Assembly (NCBI GenBank): GCA_018240785.1
Contig: JAFEFC010000022.1
Location: 1 to 64,000, forward strand
Source of the DNA: Pseudomonadota bacterium
GTDB taxonomy: Bacteria > Pseudomonadota > Gammaproteobacteria > Burkholderiales > Rhodocyclaceae
Length of the DNA: 64,000 bases
Direction: 5' to 3'
Shown here: one piece after another, positions 21,063-30,785 of the stretch
Layout of the letters: the number at the start of each line of letters is the position of its first letter
Numbering within the stretch: the stretch's first letter is position 1
Position numbers and translations under genes: made by a program
The notes under the pieces: model-generated
Told to the model about the DNA's origin: nothing
Database searches by the model: none
The model's input: the letters and a program-made list of their open reading frames with translations, nothing else

Positions 21063-22712
21063 TCAGCGCGAAGACTTGGCGGGCTTGTTTTTCGGTGCGG
21101 GTGCCGCGCCCTTCTTCTGCGCCGGCGCAGCGCTCTTCGCGCTTGAACTTGCTGCCGGAGCGGCGCTTTTCGAGGTGGACCTGGCCGCCCTGGGCTGTGC
21201 CGCGGCGGCCGGAGACGACGCCTTGGCTCCCTGGCGCGCTGTACGACCGGCAGGTTCTGCGCGGCCCTTGGCCGTTGCCTGGCTGCCAGCGTGCTTGCCC
21301 TTCACATCCTTCACGATCTTGCCCGGCTTGTCGCGCGTCGACGTCCGCTTCGCTTCCTCCTGGCGAGCCACGCTGGCCCGACCGAGTCGCGGCGAAGAGA
21401 GCCCGATGGATGGCTCCTTTTCGCCTTTGAAGCGCAATTGCGGGTCGCGGCCTGCGGAATTGGCAGGAGCGTCCGCACTGCCGCTGAGCTTCAGGCCCTG
21501 CTGTCGCGCCACCACCCCGGCAAAGGGCAGCAGGCGGCTGGCCTCGAGCGCACCGGAGGGGTCGATGCCGTCCGGCACGAGCAGGGACTGGCCCGCCGAA
21601 ACGCCGCCGTGCGCGCCCAGCCCGTTGAGCTGGCGCAACTGGCCGATCGTCAGGCCGTATTGCTCTGCGATGGTGTCGAGCTTCTCTCCGGGTTCAACGG
21701 TATGCGTGCGCCAGGCCGATCCGCTGCTCAGCGTTTCGGCGAGGCGCGCCTCGAAGCGGCTGGCGCGGTCCGCCGGGACGACGAAGGTATGCCCAGGGGT
21801 GGTGATCGCAGGGCGATTGAAGCCCGGGTTCAGCGCCAGGAATTCATCGAGCGGCATGTCGGCGTGACGTGCCGCGGTGCCAAGATCGATGCCCGGCGGG
21901 GCGCTGACGGTGACGAACTGCATCTCGTTGGCCACATAAGGCAGTTCGATGTGGAACAGCTCCGGCTGGCTGACGATGTTCTTGATCGCCTGCAGCTTGG
22001 GGACGTAGTTGCGCGTCTCCTCAGGCATGCGCAGGGCAGAATATTCGCCCGGCTTGCCTTCGTCGAGATTGCGTTGCAGCGCACGCTTGACGGCGCCTTC
22101 TCCCCAGTTGTAGGAGGCCAGCGCCAGATGCCAGTCACCGTGCATCTCGTAGATCGTCTGCAGGTAGTCGAGCGCGGCATTGGTCGATGTGATGACGTTG
22201 CGGCGCTCGTCCACCCAGTTGTCCTGGGTCAGGTTGTAGTGCTTGCCGGTGGAGGGGATGAACTGCCACAGGCCGGAAGCATGCGCGCGCGAATAGGCCA
22301 GCGGGTTGTAGCTGCTTTCCACCATCGGCAGCAGCGCCAGCTCGGTGGGCATCCCGCGGCGCTCGAGCTCGTCGACGATGTAGTACAGGTAGCGCCCGCC
22401 GCGCGCAAAGACCTGCTTCAGGAAACCCGGCCGGTTCAGATAGAAGAGCTGCTGCTCCGCCACCAGCGGGCTGTCCAGATCGGGCATGCCGAAGCCGCGG
22501 CGGATGCGGTCCCAGATGTCGTTGGCGTCCCGCGTCAGGTCAAGGGTCAGGACTCGCGGGGCGTCGCCGCCGGACAGCGCTGCTCTCGTCGCCGGCAGCG
22601 GATCGCCGGTCGCCGGGCCGCGTGCGAAGGCGGGTGAGGCCTGGGCGATGGCGGCCAGCGCGAGGGGTAGGAGCAGCGCTGCGAATCGCCGCGGGGTAAA
22701 GCGTGTAGCCAT
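21063..22712 (-). CDS. mltD: Membrane-bound lytic murein transglycosylase D with basic low-complexity tail
   Basis: 549 residues. Signal peptide with predicted cleavage after Ala30 (QASPAFA). The SLT domain has catalytic Glu132 in MVESSYNPLAYSRAHASGLWQF. A LysM-like segment (about 290-345) and a clear LysM (HTVEPGEKLDTIAEQYGL) follow. The last 100 residues are Lys/Ala/Pro/Ser-rich (SAKSAAPAQKKGAAPAPKNK) and unusual for MltD. No lipobox is present. The ATG at 22712 is favoured over a TTG at 22751 because the latter sits in the -10 element. It cleaves peptidoglycan to 1,6-anhydro products. Confidence 0.93.
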   Translation of the reverse strand: MATRFTPRRFAALLLPLALAAIAQASPAFARGPATGDPLPATRAALSGGDAPRVLTLDLTRDANDIWDRIRRGFGMPDLDSPLVAEQQLFYLNRPGFLKQVFARGGRYLYYIVDELERRGMPTELALLPMVESSYNPLAYSRAHASGLWQFIPSTGKHYNLTQDNWVDERRNVITSTNAALDYLQTIYEMHGDWHLALASYNWGEGAVKRALQRNLDEGKPGEYSALRMPEETRNYVPKLQAIKNIVSQPELFHIELPYVANEMQFVTVSAPPGIDLGTAARHADMPLDEFLALNPGFNRPAITTPGHTFVVPADRASRFEARLAETLSSGSAWRTHTVEPGEKLDTIAEQYGLTIGQLRQLNGLGAHGGVSAGQSLLVPDGIDPSGALEASRLLPFAGVVARQQGLKLSGSADAPANSAGRDPQLRFKGEKEPSIGLSSPRLGRASVARQEEAKRTSTRDKPGKIVKDVKGKHAGSQATAKGRAEPAGRTARQGAKASSPAAAAQPRAARSTSKSAAPAASSSAKSAAPAQKKGAAPAPKNKPAKSSR

Positions 22713-22750
22713 GGACGGAAGTCCGCTGGAGCCTGGCAGCAAAGCGCGCA

Positions 22751-22779
22751 AGTCTAGCCAGCGGGTCCGGGTGCGTCAA
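22751..22779 (-). promoter_or_regulatory. Sigma70 promoter of mltD
   Basis: On the minus strand TTGACG (22779-22774) and TAGACT (22756-22751) are spaced by 17 bases. The start would be close to 22744, giving a leader of about 32 bases before the ATG at 22712. Confidence 0.75.
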
Positions 22780-22792
22780 AAGAAAATTGCGT

Positions 22793-23566
22793 TCAGAAGA
22801 CGTCCTTCCAGGCCCTCAAGGCGGCCAGGCAGCCAACCGCATCAACAGGCCGTACGCCGCCGTGCACCGTCACCGCATCGATGACGCCTGGCTCGCTGCA
22901 GCGCAGGAACGGATTCACGGCCTTCTCGATGGCGATCGAGCTCGGCAAGGTCGGTTCGCCCGCTGCGCGCAGTGCTTCACAACGTTTGGCGTAGCTGTCG
23001 CGCTGCGCATTGCGCGGTTCCGCAGCGCGCGCAAAGGCCAGGTTCGACAAGGTGTATTCGTGCGTGCAATACACGCGCGTCGCCTCGGGCAAGGCGGCGA
23101 ACTTCGCCAGCGACGAGGCCAGTTGCGCCGGCGTGCCCTCGAACAGGCGACCGCAACCAGCCGAGAACAGGGTGTCGCCGCAGAACAGGCTGCCCGGAGC
23201 CGGCATCGCCGCGTGGTAGGCCACATGCCCGGCGGTGTGCCCGGGCACGTCGAGCACGTCCAGAGTGAGCCCGAGCGCGTCGATGAACACCGTGTCGCCC
23301 TCGCGGACCGGATGGTCGACACCGGCGATGGATTCGCGCGCAGGCCCATACACCGGCACCCTGTGGCTGGCGAGGAGGGATGGCAGGCCGCCGACGTGGT
23401 CCGGGTGGTGATGCGTGATCAGTACGGCGGCCAGGCTCAGCCCTTGTGCCGCGAGGAATTTCTCCACCGGCGCGGCGTCGCCCGGATCCACCACCGCGGC
23501 ATGGCGGCCGTCGTGGATCAGCCAGATGTAGTTATCGCGAAAGGCGGGAAGAGGGATAATGTTCAT
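22793..23566 (-). CDS. gloB: Hydroxyacylglutathione hydrolase (glyoxalase II)
   Basis: 257 residues, normal length. The metallo-beta-lactamase motif THHHPDHVGG gives His52, His54, Asp56 and His57; further ligands are in DVPGHTAGH, LFCGDTLF and CTHEYTLSN. It hydrolyses S-D-lactoylglutathione to D-lactate and glutathione in methylglyoxal detoxification. No Shine-Dalgarno precedes the ATG and the promoter -10 ends only eight bases upstream, so the mRNA may be leaderless. The divergent methyltransferase gene starts 28 bases away. Confidence 0.96.
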   Translation of the reverse strand: MNIIPLPAFRDNYIWLIHDGRHAAVVDPGDAAPVEKFLAAQGLSLAAVLITHHHPDHVGGLPSLLASHRVPVYGPARESIAGVDHPVREGDTVFIDALGLTLDVLDVPGHTAGHVAYHAAMPAPGSLFCGDTLFSAGCGRLFEGTPAQLASSLAKFAALPEATRVYCTHEYTLSNLAFARAAEPRNAQRDSYAKRCEALRAAGEPTLPSSIAIEKAVNPFLRCSEPGVIDAVTVHGGVRPVDAVGCLAALRAWKDVF

Positions 23567-23573
23567 CCCGCGA

Positions 23574-23601
23574 ATTCTGAGTCCTTGTGCGAGCATGTCA
23601 A
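23574..23601 (-). promoter_or_regulatory. Sigma70 promoter of gloB overlapping the divergent gene
   Basis: On the minus strand TTGACA (23601-23596) and CAGAAT (23579-23574) are spaced by 16 bases. The -35 covers the start codon of the methyltransferase at 23595. Predicted transcription start is at or next to the gloB ATG. Confidence 0.65.
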
Positions 23602-24332
23602 TCCCGGGACTATCGGACTGGCTGGATACGCCGCAGGGCCGTTACCTGCTCGACTGGGAGCAGACCGCGTTCGACCAGATGGTGGCGGACGTATTCGGCT
23701 ACAACGCCTTGCAGGTGGGCATGGGTGAGCTGGACTTCCTGCGCGCCAACCGGATGGCGTTCCGTTTTCGTTGCGGGGCGTCTGCTCCGGCGGAGGTGCT
23801 GGGGCACGAGTTCGAGCTGCCGTTTGCCACCGCGAGCCTCGATCTCGTGCTGCTGCCGCATGTGCTCGAGTTCTCGGCCCAGCCGCACCAGGTGCTGCGC
23901 GAAGTGGAGCGCGTGCTGGTGCCGGAAGGCAGCGTCGTCATCTCGGGCTTCAATCCCTTGAGCCTGTGGGGGGCATGGCGTGTCGGCGCGCGCCGCTGCG
24001 GACGTTTCCCATGGACGGGCCAATTCCGCACGGCGATGCGCATCAAGGATTGGCTCGCGCTGCTGGGCTTCGAGGTGCAGCCGGCGCGCTTCGGATGTTA
24101 TGTACCGGCTGCCGCATCGGCCGCATGGCTGGAGCGCTGGAGAGTGCTCGATCGGGCGGGCCCGCGCTGGTGGTCGGGGTGCGGGGCCGATTACATGCTT
24201 CACGGTGTCAAGCGGGTGCAGGGCATGCGCGTGATCACGCCCAAGTGGCGCGAGGAGCGCCGAGGCGCGAAAGCCTTGTCGCCGATCGCGCAGCGCAACG
24301 GCGGGGGCGAAATCAACAAGAGCGAAGAGTGA
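23595..24332 (+). CDS. Class I SAM-dependent methyltransferase (YafS-like)
   Basis: 245 residues. A methyltransferase type-11 core is recognisable: [19 protein letters not shown] and [25 protein letters not shown]. The canonical glycine-rich motif I is replaced by [13 protein letters not shown], as in the YafS group encoded between gloB and rnhA in E. coli. The substrate is unknown. The gene order gloB / methyltransferase / rnhA / dnaQ is the same here. The stop overlaps the rnhA start (TGATG). A possible -10 GATAAT lies at 23555-23560 inside gloB. Confidence 0.88.
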   Translation: MSIPGLSDWLDTPQGRYLLDWEQTAFDQMVADVFGYNALQVGMGELDFLRANRMAFRFRCGASAPAEVLGHEFELPFATASLDLVLLPHVLEFSAQPHQVLREVERVLVPEGSVVISGFNPLSLWGAWRVGARRCGRFPWTGQFRTAMRIKDWLALLGFEVQPARFGCYVPAAASAAWLERWRVLDRAGPRWWSGCGADYMLHGVKRVQGMRVITPKWREERRGAKALSPIAQRNGGGEINKSEE

Positions 24333-24790
24333 TGGAAGAAGTCGATATCTATACCGATGGCGCCTGCAGTGGCAATCCAGGTCCTGGCGGCTGGGGCGCG
24401 ATCCTGCGTGCTGGCGCCCACGAGAAGGAAATCTGGGGTGGCGAGCCCGACACCACCAACAACCGGATGGAACTGCTGGCGGTGATCCGCGCGCTCGGCT
24501 CGCTGAAGCGCCCGGTGACGGCGCGCGTGCACACCGACAGCCAGTACGTGCAGAAGGGCATTTCCGAGTGGATCCATAACTGGAAGGCGCGCGGCTGGAA
24601 AACGGCGTCCAGGGAGCCGGTCAAGAATGCGGACCTGTGGCGTGCCCTCGACGAGGCGGCCTCCCGTCATCAGGTGAAATGGCTATGGGTGCGCGGGCAC
24701 GCCGGTCACCCGGAAAACGAGCGCGCCGATGCGCTCGCGCGGCGCGGGGTGGAGGCCACGCGTAAATCGGGAAGCGTCGTGGAAGGCTGA
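24332..24790 (+). CDS. rnhA: Ribonuclease HI
   Basis: 152 residues. The four catalytic acidic residues are Asp9 ([14 protein letters not shown]), Glu47 (NNRMELLA), Asp69 (HTDSQYV) and Asp133 (NERADALA), one less than in E. coli. The basic handle region [18 protein letters not shown] is present. It removes RNA from RNA-DNA hybrids. Start and upstream stop share one base, so translation is coupled to the methyltransferase gene. Confidence 0.98.
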   Translation: MEEVDIYTDGACSGNPGPGGWGAILRAGAHEKEIWGGEPDTTNNRMELLAVIRALGSLKRPVTARVHTDSQYVQKGISEWIHNWKARGWKTASREPVKNADLWRALDEAASRHQVKWLWVRGHAGHPENERADALARRGVEATRKSGSVVEG

Positions 24791-24836
24791 AGGCCTCGTC
24801 ACGCCGATTGAAACTGCACCAGATTCAGGAGTCCTT

Positions 24837-25559
24837 ATGCGACAAATCGTGCTCGACACCGAAACCACCGGCCTTGACTGGCGCAACGGCGACCGGGTGA
24901 TCGAGATCGGCTGCGTAGAGCTGCTCAACCGCGGCCTCACCGGACGGCATTACCACGTCTTCATCAATCCTGAGCGCGGCATCGATGCGGAAGCGGTGGC
25001 GGTGCATGGCATCACCGAGGATTTTCTCGCCGACAAGCCGAAATTCTGCGAGATCGCGGCCGATTTCGAGGATTTCGTGCGCGATGCCGAGCTCATCATC
25101 CACAACGCCAGCTTCGACGTCGGCTTCCTCGACCATGAGCTCAAGCTGCTGGGCCGGTCCGGCCTGAACCAGCTCTGCGGCGGCGTGATCGACACGCTGA
25201 AGATGGCGAAGGAGCAGAACCCGGGCAAGAAGGCCTCGCTGGATGCGCTGTGCGATCGCTACGAGATCGACAACGCGCACCGCACCCTGCACGGCGCGCT
25301 GCTCGACGCCGAACTGCTCGCCGAAGTCTATCTGGCGATGACGCGTGGCCAGGAGAGCCTGATCATGGCGCTCGAGGATGAGACGCCGCGCGGTGAGGTC
25401 GAGCTTGCTGGCGGACCGCGCGAGCGCAAGCCGATCAAGGTACTGCGAGCAACCGATACCGAACTCGCCGCGCACGACGAGGTCCTCGCCGGTATCGCCA
25501 AGGCGAACAAGGGTTTGTGCCTGTGGATTCCTCCGGCGCCGGAGAGCGCTCCAGCCTGA
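24837..25559 (+). CDS. dnaQ: DNA polymerase III epsilon subunit, proofreading exonuclease
   Basis: 240 residues from the ATG at 24837, five bases after AGGAG. DEDDh exonuclease motifs are present: ExoI DTETTGLD (Asp7, Glu9), ExoII HNASFDVGFLDHEL, ExoIII HRTLHGALLDAELLAEVY. The C-terminal tail would bind the alpha subunit. It is 46 bases after rnhA and convergent with the next gene, six bases separating the two stops. Confidence 0.97.
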   Translation: MRQIVLDTETTGLDWRNGDRVIEIGCVELLNRGLTGRHYHVFINPERGIDAEAVAVHGITEDFLADKPKFCEIAADFEDFVRDAELIIHNASFDVGFLDHELKLLGRSGLNQLCGGVIDTLKMAKEQNPGKKASLDALCDRYEIDNAHRTLHGALLDAELLAEVYLAMTRGQESLIMALEDETPRGEVELAGGPRERKPIKVLRATDTELAAHDEVLAGIAKANKGLCLWIPPAPESAPA

Positions 25560-25565
25560 GGCGGA

Positions 25566-26336
25566 TCAGAGCATCAGCACGCCGCCGGGCACGGTGCCGG
25601 CCTGCTCGAGGCGGGTGACAGTCGGCAGCAGGTCCAGGCCGGTGCCCGACTTTAGCAGCGCCGCACGCTCACGCAACTCGGTCAGGCTGCGCTCGATGGG
25701 TTCTCCCGCCGCGGCGAAGGCCACGACGTTGCCGCTATCGACTGACGGAAACGCCAACGCGCGGTCGTCGAAGGCGGTGATGATGCGTTCCAGGCTGGCC
25801 TTGTAGCCCCGCGAGCGGCCGAACAGGTTCACCGCCATCAGCCCGCGATCCGACAGCCGGCTGCGCACCGCCTGGTAGAACGGCTGGGTGTCGAGTGCGC
25901 CAGCGCGGGCGTTGCGGTCGAAGCCGTCGACCAGCACGTAGTCAAAGTGGCGATCGTTCTCGAGCACGTACTGCGCGCCGCAGCCGACGTGAATGGAGAA
26001 GCGGGCGTCTTCCGCCGGCAGCTTGAAGAACTGGCGCGCGGCTGCGACGACCTGCGGGGCGATCTCGACCACCTTGATGCGCGCCTGCGGGCAGTTGTGA
26101 TAGACGAACTTCGCCAGCGACGCCGCGCCCAGGCCGATGATCAGCACGTCCTTGGGCCATTCACCGGGGTCATCGCCAAGGCCATCGCGCAGCAGCAGGC
26201 CGGCCATCATCTCGCGCGTGTAGGCGAGCTCCAGCGCATTGGGTTTGCGGATGCGCATCGCTCCCTGCACCCAGTCGGAGCCGAAATGCAGGTAGCGGAC
26301 GCCGCCTTCCTCTGAAATGTCGATCGGGGTGTTCAT
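25566..26336 (-). CDS. Spermidine-synthase-like protein
   Basis: 256 residues. The Rossmann methyltransferase-like core of polyamine aminopropyltransferases is seen (DVLIIGLGAASLAKFVYHN, IKVVEIAPQVVAAARQFF, FDYVLVDGFDRNA). The usual GGGDG motif is GLGAAS and the DAFD/DGFD segment is kept. The N-terminal oligomerisation strand domain is shortened, so aminopropyl transfer is uncertain. It is the third gene of suhB-mutS-this run, 20 bases after mutS. No recognisable function beyond the fold. Confidence 0.8.
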   Translation of the reverse strand: MNTPIDISEEGGVRYLHFGSDWVQGAMRIRKPNALELAYTREMMAGLLLRDGLGDDPGEWPKDVLIIGLGAASLAKFVYHNCPQARIKVVEIAPQVVAAARQFFKLPAEDARFSIHVGCGAQYVLENDRHFDYVLVDGFDRNARAGALDTQPFYQAVRSRLSDRGLMAVNLFGRSRGYKASLERIITAFDDRALAFPSVDSGNVVAFAAAGEPIERSLTELRERAALLKSGTGLDLLPTVTRLEQAGTVPGGVLML

Positions 26337-26356
26337 GGGCGTGGGCCTGCTCGCAC

Positions 26357-28957
26357 TCAGGATGCGAGGCGCTTGAGGGCATAGAGCCGCTCCAGCGCCT
26401 CGCGCGGGCTCAGTGCATCGGGGTCGATGTCGGCGAGCGCGGTGAGCACCGGATGCGACAGTGGTTCGATGTCCGGCTCCGGCAGCATGGCGAAGAGATC
26501 GGCCTGCGGCCCGGCGTCGATCTCGCGGTTCTCCAGTGCCCGCAGGCGCCGCTTGGCGTCGCGGATCACCGGCGCCGGAATGCCGGCCAGCGCAGCGACC
26601 TCGATGCCATAGCTCTGGCTCGCCGGGCCTTCCTCCAGCGCATGCAGGAAGACGATGCGGTGGCCGTGCTCGACCGCGTCCAGATGCACGTTGGCGCACT
26701 CCGGGTAGTCGGTGTTGAGTCGTGTCAGCTCGAAGTAGTGGGTGGCGAACAGCGTCAGGCTGCGGTTCTTCTCCAGCAACTGGCGTGCAATCGCGAAAGC
26801 CAGCGCAAGGCCGTCGAAGGTCGAGGTGCCGCGGCCGATCTCGTCCATCAGCACCAGGCTGTGCTCGGTGGCACCGTGCAGGATGGCCGCGGCTTCGGTC
26901 ATTTCCACCATGAAGGTGGAGCGCCCGGAGGCGAGATCGTCGGAGGCGCCGATGCGGGTGTAGATCGCATCGAGCGGGCCGAGCTCAGCGGCGTCGGCCG
27001 GGACGAAGCTGCCGACGTGCGCCAGCAGGCAGATCAGCGCCACCTGGCGCATGAAGGTCGATTTGCCGCCCATGTTGGGCCCGGTGATCATCAGCATGCG
27101 GCGCGTGGGGGCGAGGCGGGCGTCGTTGCGGATGAAGTTCTCGACCTGGCGCTCGACCACCGGATGGCGTCCGCCGTCGATGCGGATGCCGGGCCGGCTG
27201 GCGAAGGTCGGGCGCACATAGCCGTGGCGCAGCGCGACTTCCGCGAACGCGGCGAGGCCGTCGAGCGTGGCGAGCGCACGCGCGATGCGCTGCAGTGCGG
27301 GGATGTGCTCGGCGAGGTCGTCGAGGATGGTGTCGTACAGCAGTTTCTCGCGCGCCAGCGCGCGTTCGTTGGCCGACAACGCCTTGTCCTCGAAGGCTTT
27401 CAGCTCGGGCGTGATGTAGCGCTCGGCGTTTTTCAGCGTCTGGCGCCGGCGATAGTCGTCGGGCACCTTGTCGGCATTGGCGCGGCTGACCTCGATGTAG
27501 AAGCCATGCACCCTGTTGAACTCGACCTTCAGGTTGGCGATGCCGCTGCGTTCGCGTTCGCGCGCTTCGAGCGCCAGCAGGAACTCGCCACAGTTGGTCT
27601 GGATGCCGCGCAGCTCGTCGAGTTCGGCGTCGTAACCGGGGGCGATCACGCCGCCGTCGCGGATCATCGCCGCGGGCTCGGCCGCGATCGCGGCCTGCAG
27701 CAAGGCGAGTGCATCGGGTGCGATGTCGAGCGCACGCAAAAGGTCGAGCAGCAGCGCGGCCGAGCTGCGCTGGAGTGCGGATCCGAGCTCAGGCAGGCGC
27801 GCAAGGCTCTCGCGCAACGCAGACAGGTCGCGCGGGCGGGCGCTGCGCAGGGCGATGCGGGCGGTGATGCGATCGACGTCGGCAACGCCGCGCAGCGCCG
27901 TGCGCACGGTCGACGCACCGCGTCCATCGCCGTCGCCGACCAGCTCCGCCACGGCCTCATGGCGCAGGGCGGGCACACCGGGATCGCGCACTGGATGGTG
28001 CAGCGCGTGGCGCAACCAGCGCGAGCCCATGCTGGTGACACAGGTGTCGAGCAGCGACAGCAGGGTGGGGGCGGGGTCGCCGCGCAGCGTCTCGGTCAGT
28101 TCGAGGTTCCGCCGCGTGGCCGCGTCCAGCCGCAGGTATTCGGACTCACGCTCAACGACCAGGCCAGTGACGTGGGCGAGGCTTTGCTGCTGGGTGGCGC
28201 GCGCATAGTCGTAGAGCGCCGCGGCGGCACCCAAGGCAACGGGGAGATTCTCCACGCCGAAACCGGCGAGGTCGCGCGTGCCGAAATGGCCGGTGAGCAG
28301 GCGTTCGCCCGCGTCCGCGTCGAACTGCCAGTCGGCCAGCCGCCGCAGGGCAGGCGAGAGAGCCTCGATCAGCGGCAGTGACAAACCATCGGGCACCAGC
28401 ACCTCGGCGGGACGCAGGCGTTCGAACTGCGCCTGCAGCCCCTCGGCCGGGCACTCCATCAGCCGCAGATCGCCATTGGCGAGGTTCAGCCATGCCAGAC
28501 CGAGCGTGCCGCGATGCAGGCTTGCGGCCAGCAGCAGCGAATCGCGGCGGTCGTCGAGCAGGGCCGCATCGGTCAGCGTGCCCGGCGTGACGATGCGGCT
28601 GACTGCGCGCTCCATCGGCCCCTTGGTCGCGCCCGGTTCGCCGACCTGCTCGGCGATCACCACCGATTCTCCCAGCTTGACCAGCCGCGCCAGGTATTGC
28701 TCGACCGCATGGAAGGGAACACCCGCCATGCGGATCGGCTCGCCGTTGGACTGGCCACGGGTGGTCAGCGTGATGTCGAGCAGCCGCGCGGCTTTCTCGG
28801 CATCTTCGAAGAAGAGCTCGTAGAAGTCGCCCATGCGGTAGAACAGCAGCGTGTCAGAGTGCCGCGCCTTTAGGCGCAGGTACTGCTGCATCATGGGGGT
28901 GTGCCCGTCGAGCGCCCGCACGGACGCGACCGACGGGCCGGCGGCTTGTCTGCTCAT
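26357..28957 (-). CDS. mutS: DNA mismatch repair protein MutS
   Basis: 866 residues from the ATG at 28957 (E. coli 853). The mismatch-reading motif is in [17 protein letters not shown]; connector, core and clamp domains follow; the ATPase has Walker A GPNMGGKS (626-633), Walker [13 protein letters not shown] and ATHYFELT. The start at MSRQAAG has no strong Shine-Dalgarno; a later ATG at MMQQYLRLK is possible. It binds mismatches and recruits MutL. It lies 28 bases after suhB and upstream of the spermidine-synthase-like gene. Confidence 0.97.
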   Translation of the reverse strand: MSRQAAGPSVASVRALDGHTPMMQQYLRLKARHSDTLLFYRMGDFYELFFEDAEKAARLLDITLTTRGQSNGEPIRMAGVPFHAVEQYLARLVKLGESVVIAEQVGEPGATKGPMERAVSRIVTPGTLTDAALLDDRRDSLLLAASLHRGTLGLAWLNLANGDLRLMECPAEGLQAQFERLRPAEVLVPDGLSLPLIEALSPALRRLADWQFDADAGERLLTGHFGTRDLAGFGVENLPVALGAAAALYDYARATQQQSLAHVTGLVVERESEYLRLDAATRRNLELTETLRGDPAPTLLSLLDTCVTSMGSRWLRHALHHPVRDPGVPALRHEAVAELVGDGDGRGASTVRTALRGVADVDRITARIALRSARPRDLSALRESLARLPELGSALQRSSAALLLDLLRALDIAPDALALLQAAIAAEPAAMIRDGGVIAPGYDAELDELRGIQTNCGEFLLALEARERERSGIANLKVEFNRVHGFYIEVSRANADKVPDDYRRRQTLKNAERYITPELKAFEDKALSANERALAREKLLYDTILDDLAEHIPALQRIARALATLDGLAAFAEVALRHGYVRPTFASRPGIRIDGGRHPVVERQVENFIRNDARLAPTRRMLMITGPNMGGKSTFMRQVALICLLAHVGSFVPADAAELGPLDAIYTRIGASDDLASGRSTFMVEMTEAAAILHGATEHSLVLMDEIGRGTSTFDGLALAFAIARQLLEKNRSLTLFATHYFELTRLNTDYPECANVHLDAVEHGHRIVFLHALEEGPASQSYGIEVAALAGIPAPVIRDAKRRLRALENREIDAGPQADLFAMLPEPDIEPLSHPVLTALADIDPDALSPREALERLYALKRLAS

Positions 28958-28985
28958 CGACCGGTCCGGAGGAAGCGGGGCGGGC

Positions 28986-29786
28986 TCAGGCCTGCATGCT
29001 GGCCGGGCGGTACGACTGGATGATCGGCAGGAGCTGGCCGAAGATCTTCGGCGAACCCGCCACCACATTGCCGGTGGTCATGAAGTTGCTTTCGCCGGAC
29101 AGGTCGGACACTAGGCCGCCGGCTTCCTGGATCAGCAGCACGCCGGCTGCCATGTCCCACGGCGACAGGCCCATTTCCCAGAAGCCGTCGAGGCGACCGG
29201 CAGCGACATAGGCGAGATCCAGCGAGGCTGCGCCCGGCCGGCGGATGCCCGCCGTCTTCTGCGTCAGCTCGCGGAACATGCCCAGGTAGGCATCGACGTT
29301 GTCGAACTGGCGGAACGGGAAGCCGGTGCCCAGCAGCGCTTCGTTCAGGCGGGTGCGGCGCGACACGCGGATGCGGCGGTCGTTGAGGAAGGCACCGCCG
29401 CCGCGGCTGGCGGTGAACATCTCGTTGGAGACCGGATCGTAGACCACGGCATGTTCCAGCACGCCGTTCCTGGTCTGCGCGATGGAAACGGCGTATTGCG
29501 GGAAGCCGTGGATGAAGTTGGTGGTGCCGTCGAGCGGATCGATGATCCAGTTGAATTCGCTCTCCGGACCAGTCTCGCCGGACTCCTCTGCTAGAATCCC
29601 GTGCCCCGGGAAGGCGTCCCGCAGGACTTCGATGATCGCCTTCTCGGCCGCGTGATCCACCTCGGTGACGAAATCGTTAGGCGACTTCGACTGCACGGTA
29701 AGCAGATCGAGCTGCGTCGAGGCGCGGTTGATCACGGTGGCTGCGCGGCGCGCGGCCTTGATGGCGATGTTCAGGGTGGGATGCAT
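28986..29786 (-). CDS. suhB: Inositol-1-monophosphatase family protein SuhB
   Basis: 266 residues. Metal-binding motifs are [16 protein letters not shown] and [18 protein letters not shown], with the Glu of LAEESGE. SuhB dephosphorylates inositol monophosphate in vitro and in E. coli joins the NusA antitermination complex on rRNA operons. It opens the minus-strand run suhB-mutS. The divergent trmJ gene starts 109 bases away. Confidence 0.95.
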   Translation of the reverse strand: MHPTLNIAIKAARRAATVINRASTQLDLLTVQSKSPNDFVTEVDHAAEKAIIEVLRDAFPGHGILAEESGETGPESEFNWIIDPLDGTTNFIHGFPQYAVSIAQTRNGVLEHAVVYDPVSNEMFTASRGGGAFLNDRRIRVSRRTRLNEALLGTGFPFRQFDNVDAYLGMFRELTQKTAGIRRPGAASLDLAYVAAGRLDGFWEMGLSPWDMAAGVLLIQEAGGLVSDLSGESNFMTTGNVVAGSPKIFGQLLPIIQSYRPASMQA

Positions 29787-29895
29787 GCGGTGCGGTCTCG
29801 GTTAAAGAAGCGGGACGCTGCGCCCGCTCCGGCCTCGTGGGCAGCGAAAGTCGGCGATGGCGTCCGGCAAAATTCTTAAAGCGGTGAATTTTAAT

Positions 29896-30627
29896 ATGAA
29901 TCGCCCCCTCGCGCTTGAGCGCGTCCGGATCGTGCTCTCGCGGACGAGCCATCCGGGCAACATCGGCGCAGCCGCGCGCGCGATGAAGACCATGGGACTG
30001 CGCCAGCTCTGGCTCGTGGCGCCCGACAGTTTCCCTGATCCGGTTGCCGATGCGCGGGCCTCCGGGGCGGGAGACATCCTTGCCGCGGCGCGCGTGGTGC
30101 CTACCCTGCAGGACGCGCTGGCCGGCACGGTTTTCGCAGCGGCGCTGACCGCGCGGCGGCGGGAGCTGTCACTGCCGCGCATGCATGCCCGCGAGGCGGC
30201 CGCTGCCACCGTGGCGCGCACCCGCGACGGTGAGGTCGCGCTGGTGTTCGGCAACGAGACGAGCGGCCTCACCAACGAGGAGGTGGGGCTGTGCAGCCTG
30301 CCGGTGAGCATTCCGACGAGCCCGGATTTTTCCTCGTTGAACCTTGGCGCAGCGGTGCAGCTGCTGTGCTACGAGATGCGCATGGCCGCGCTGCAGCCTC
30401 CTCCGCCCGATGATTCGCGTCCGGAGTTCGCGACGCACGAGCAGATCGAGGGCTTGATGGCGCATCTGGAGCAGGCCGTGATCGCGAGCGGCTTCCATGA
30501 TCCGGCCAACCCGCGACGCCTCCTGCCGCGGCTGCGGCGCCTGTTCAGCCGCGTCCAGTTGGAGAAGGAGGAAGTGGCCATCCTGCGCGGCATGCTCACC
30601 ACCTTCGAGCAGCCTAAGCGGCGGTGA
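29896..30627 (+). CDS. trmJ: tRNA (cytidine/uridine-2'-O-)-methyltransferase TrmJ
   Basis: 243 residues from the ATG at 29896. The SPOUT knot is indicated by SHPGNIGAAARAMKTMGL, LVFGNETSGLTNEE and IPTSPDFSSLNLGAAVQLL. TrmJ methylates the ribose at position 32 of tRNA. The C-terminal 70 residues (FARVQLEKEEVAILRGML-like helices) form the dimer/tRNA-binding extension. An upstream start at 29857 is less likely. The neighbouring suhB is divergent; the suhB-trmJ pairing is common in proteobacteria beside iscR/cysE. Confidence 0.94.
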   Translation: MNRPLALERVRIVLSRTSHPGNIGAAARAMKTMGLRQLWLVAPDSFPDPVADARASGAGDILAAARVVPTLQDALAGTVFAAALTARRRELSLPRMHAREAAAATVARTRDGEVALVFGNETSGLTNEEVGLCSLPVSIPTSPDFSSLNLGAAVQLLCYEMRMAALQPPPPDDSRPEFATHEQIEGLMAHLEQAVIASGFHDPANPRRLLPRLRRLFSRVQLEKEEVAILRGMLTTFEQPKRR

Positions 30628-30785
30628 ACCTGGCCTCGCACCCCGATCCGGGCGCGGCTCGCGTCCGTGTCCATCCGGGCTGCGGGGCTGCGGGTGTTTC
30701 GCGTGCTGCGCTAAGTCGATTAAAATAGTCGGGAATTGGCGTCGTCGCGTTTTCTTCGTTCTACCGTTTCCGTCAAGGGAGTCCC

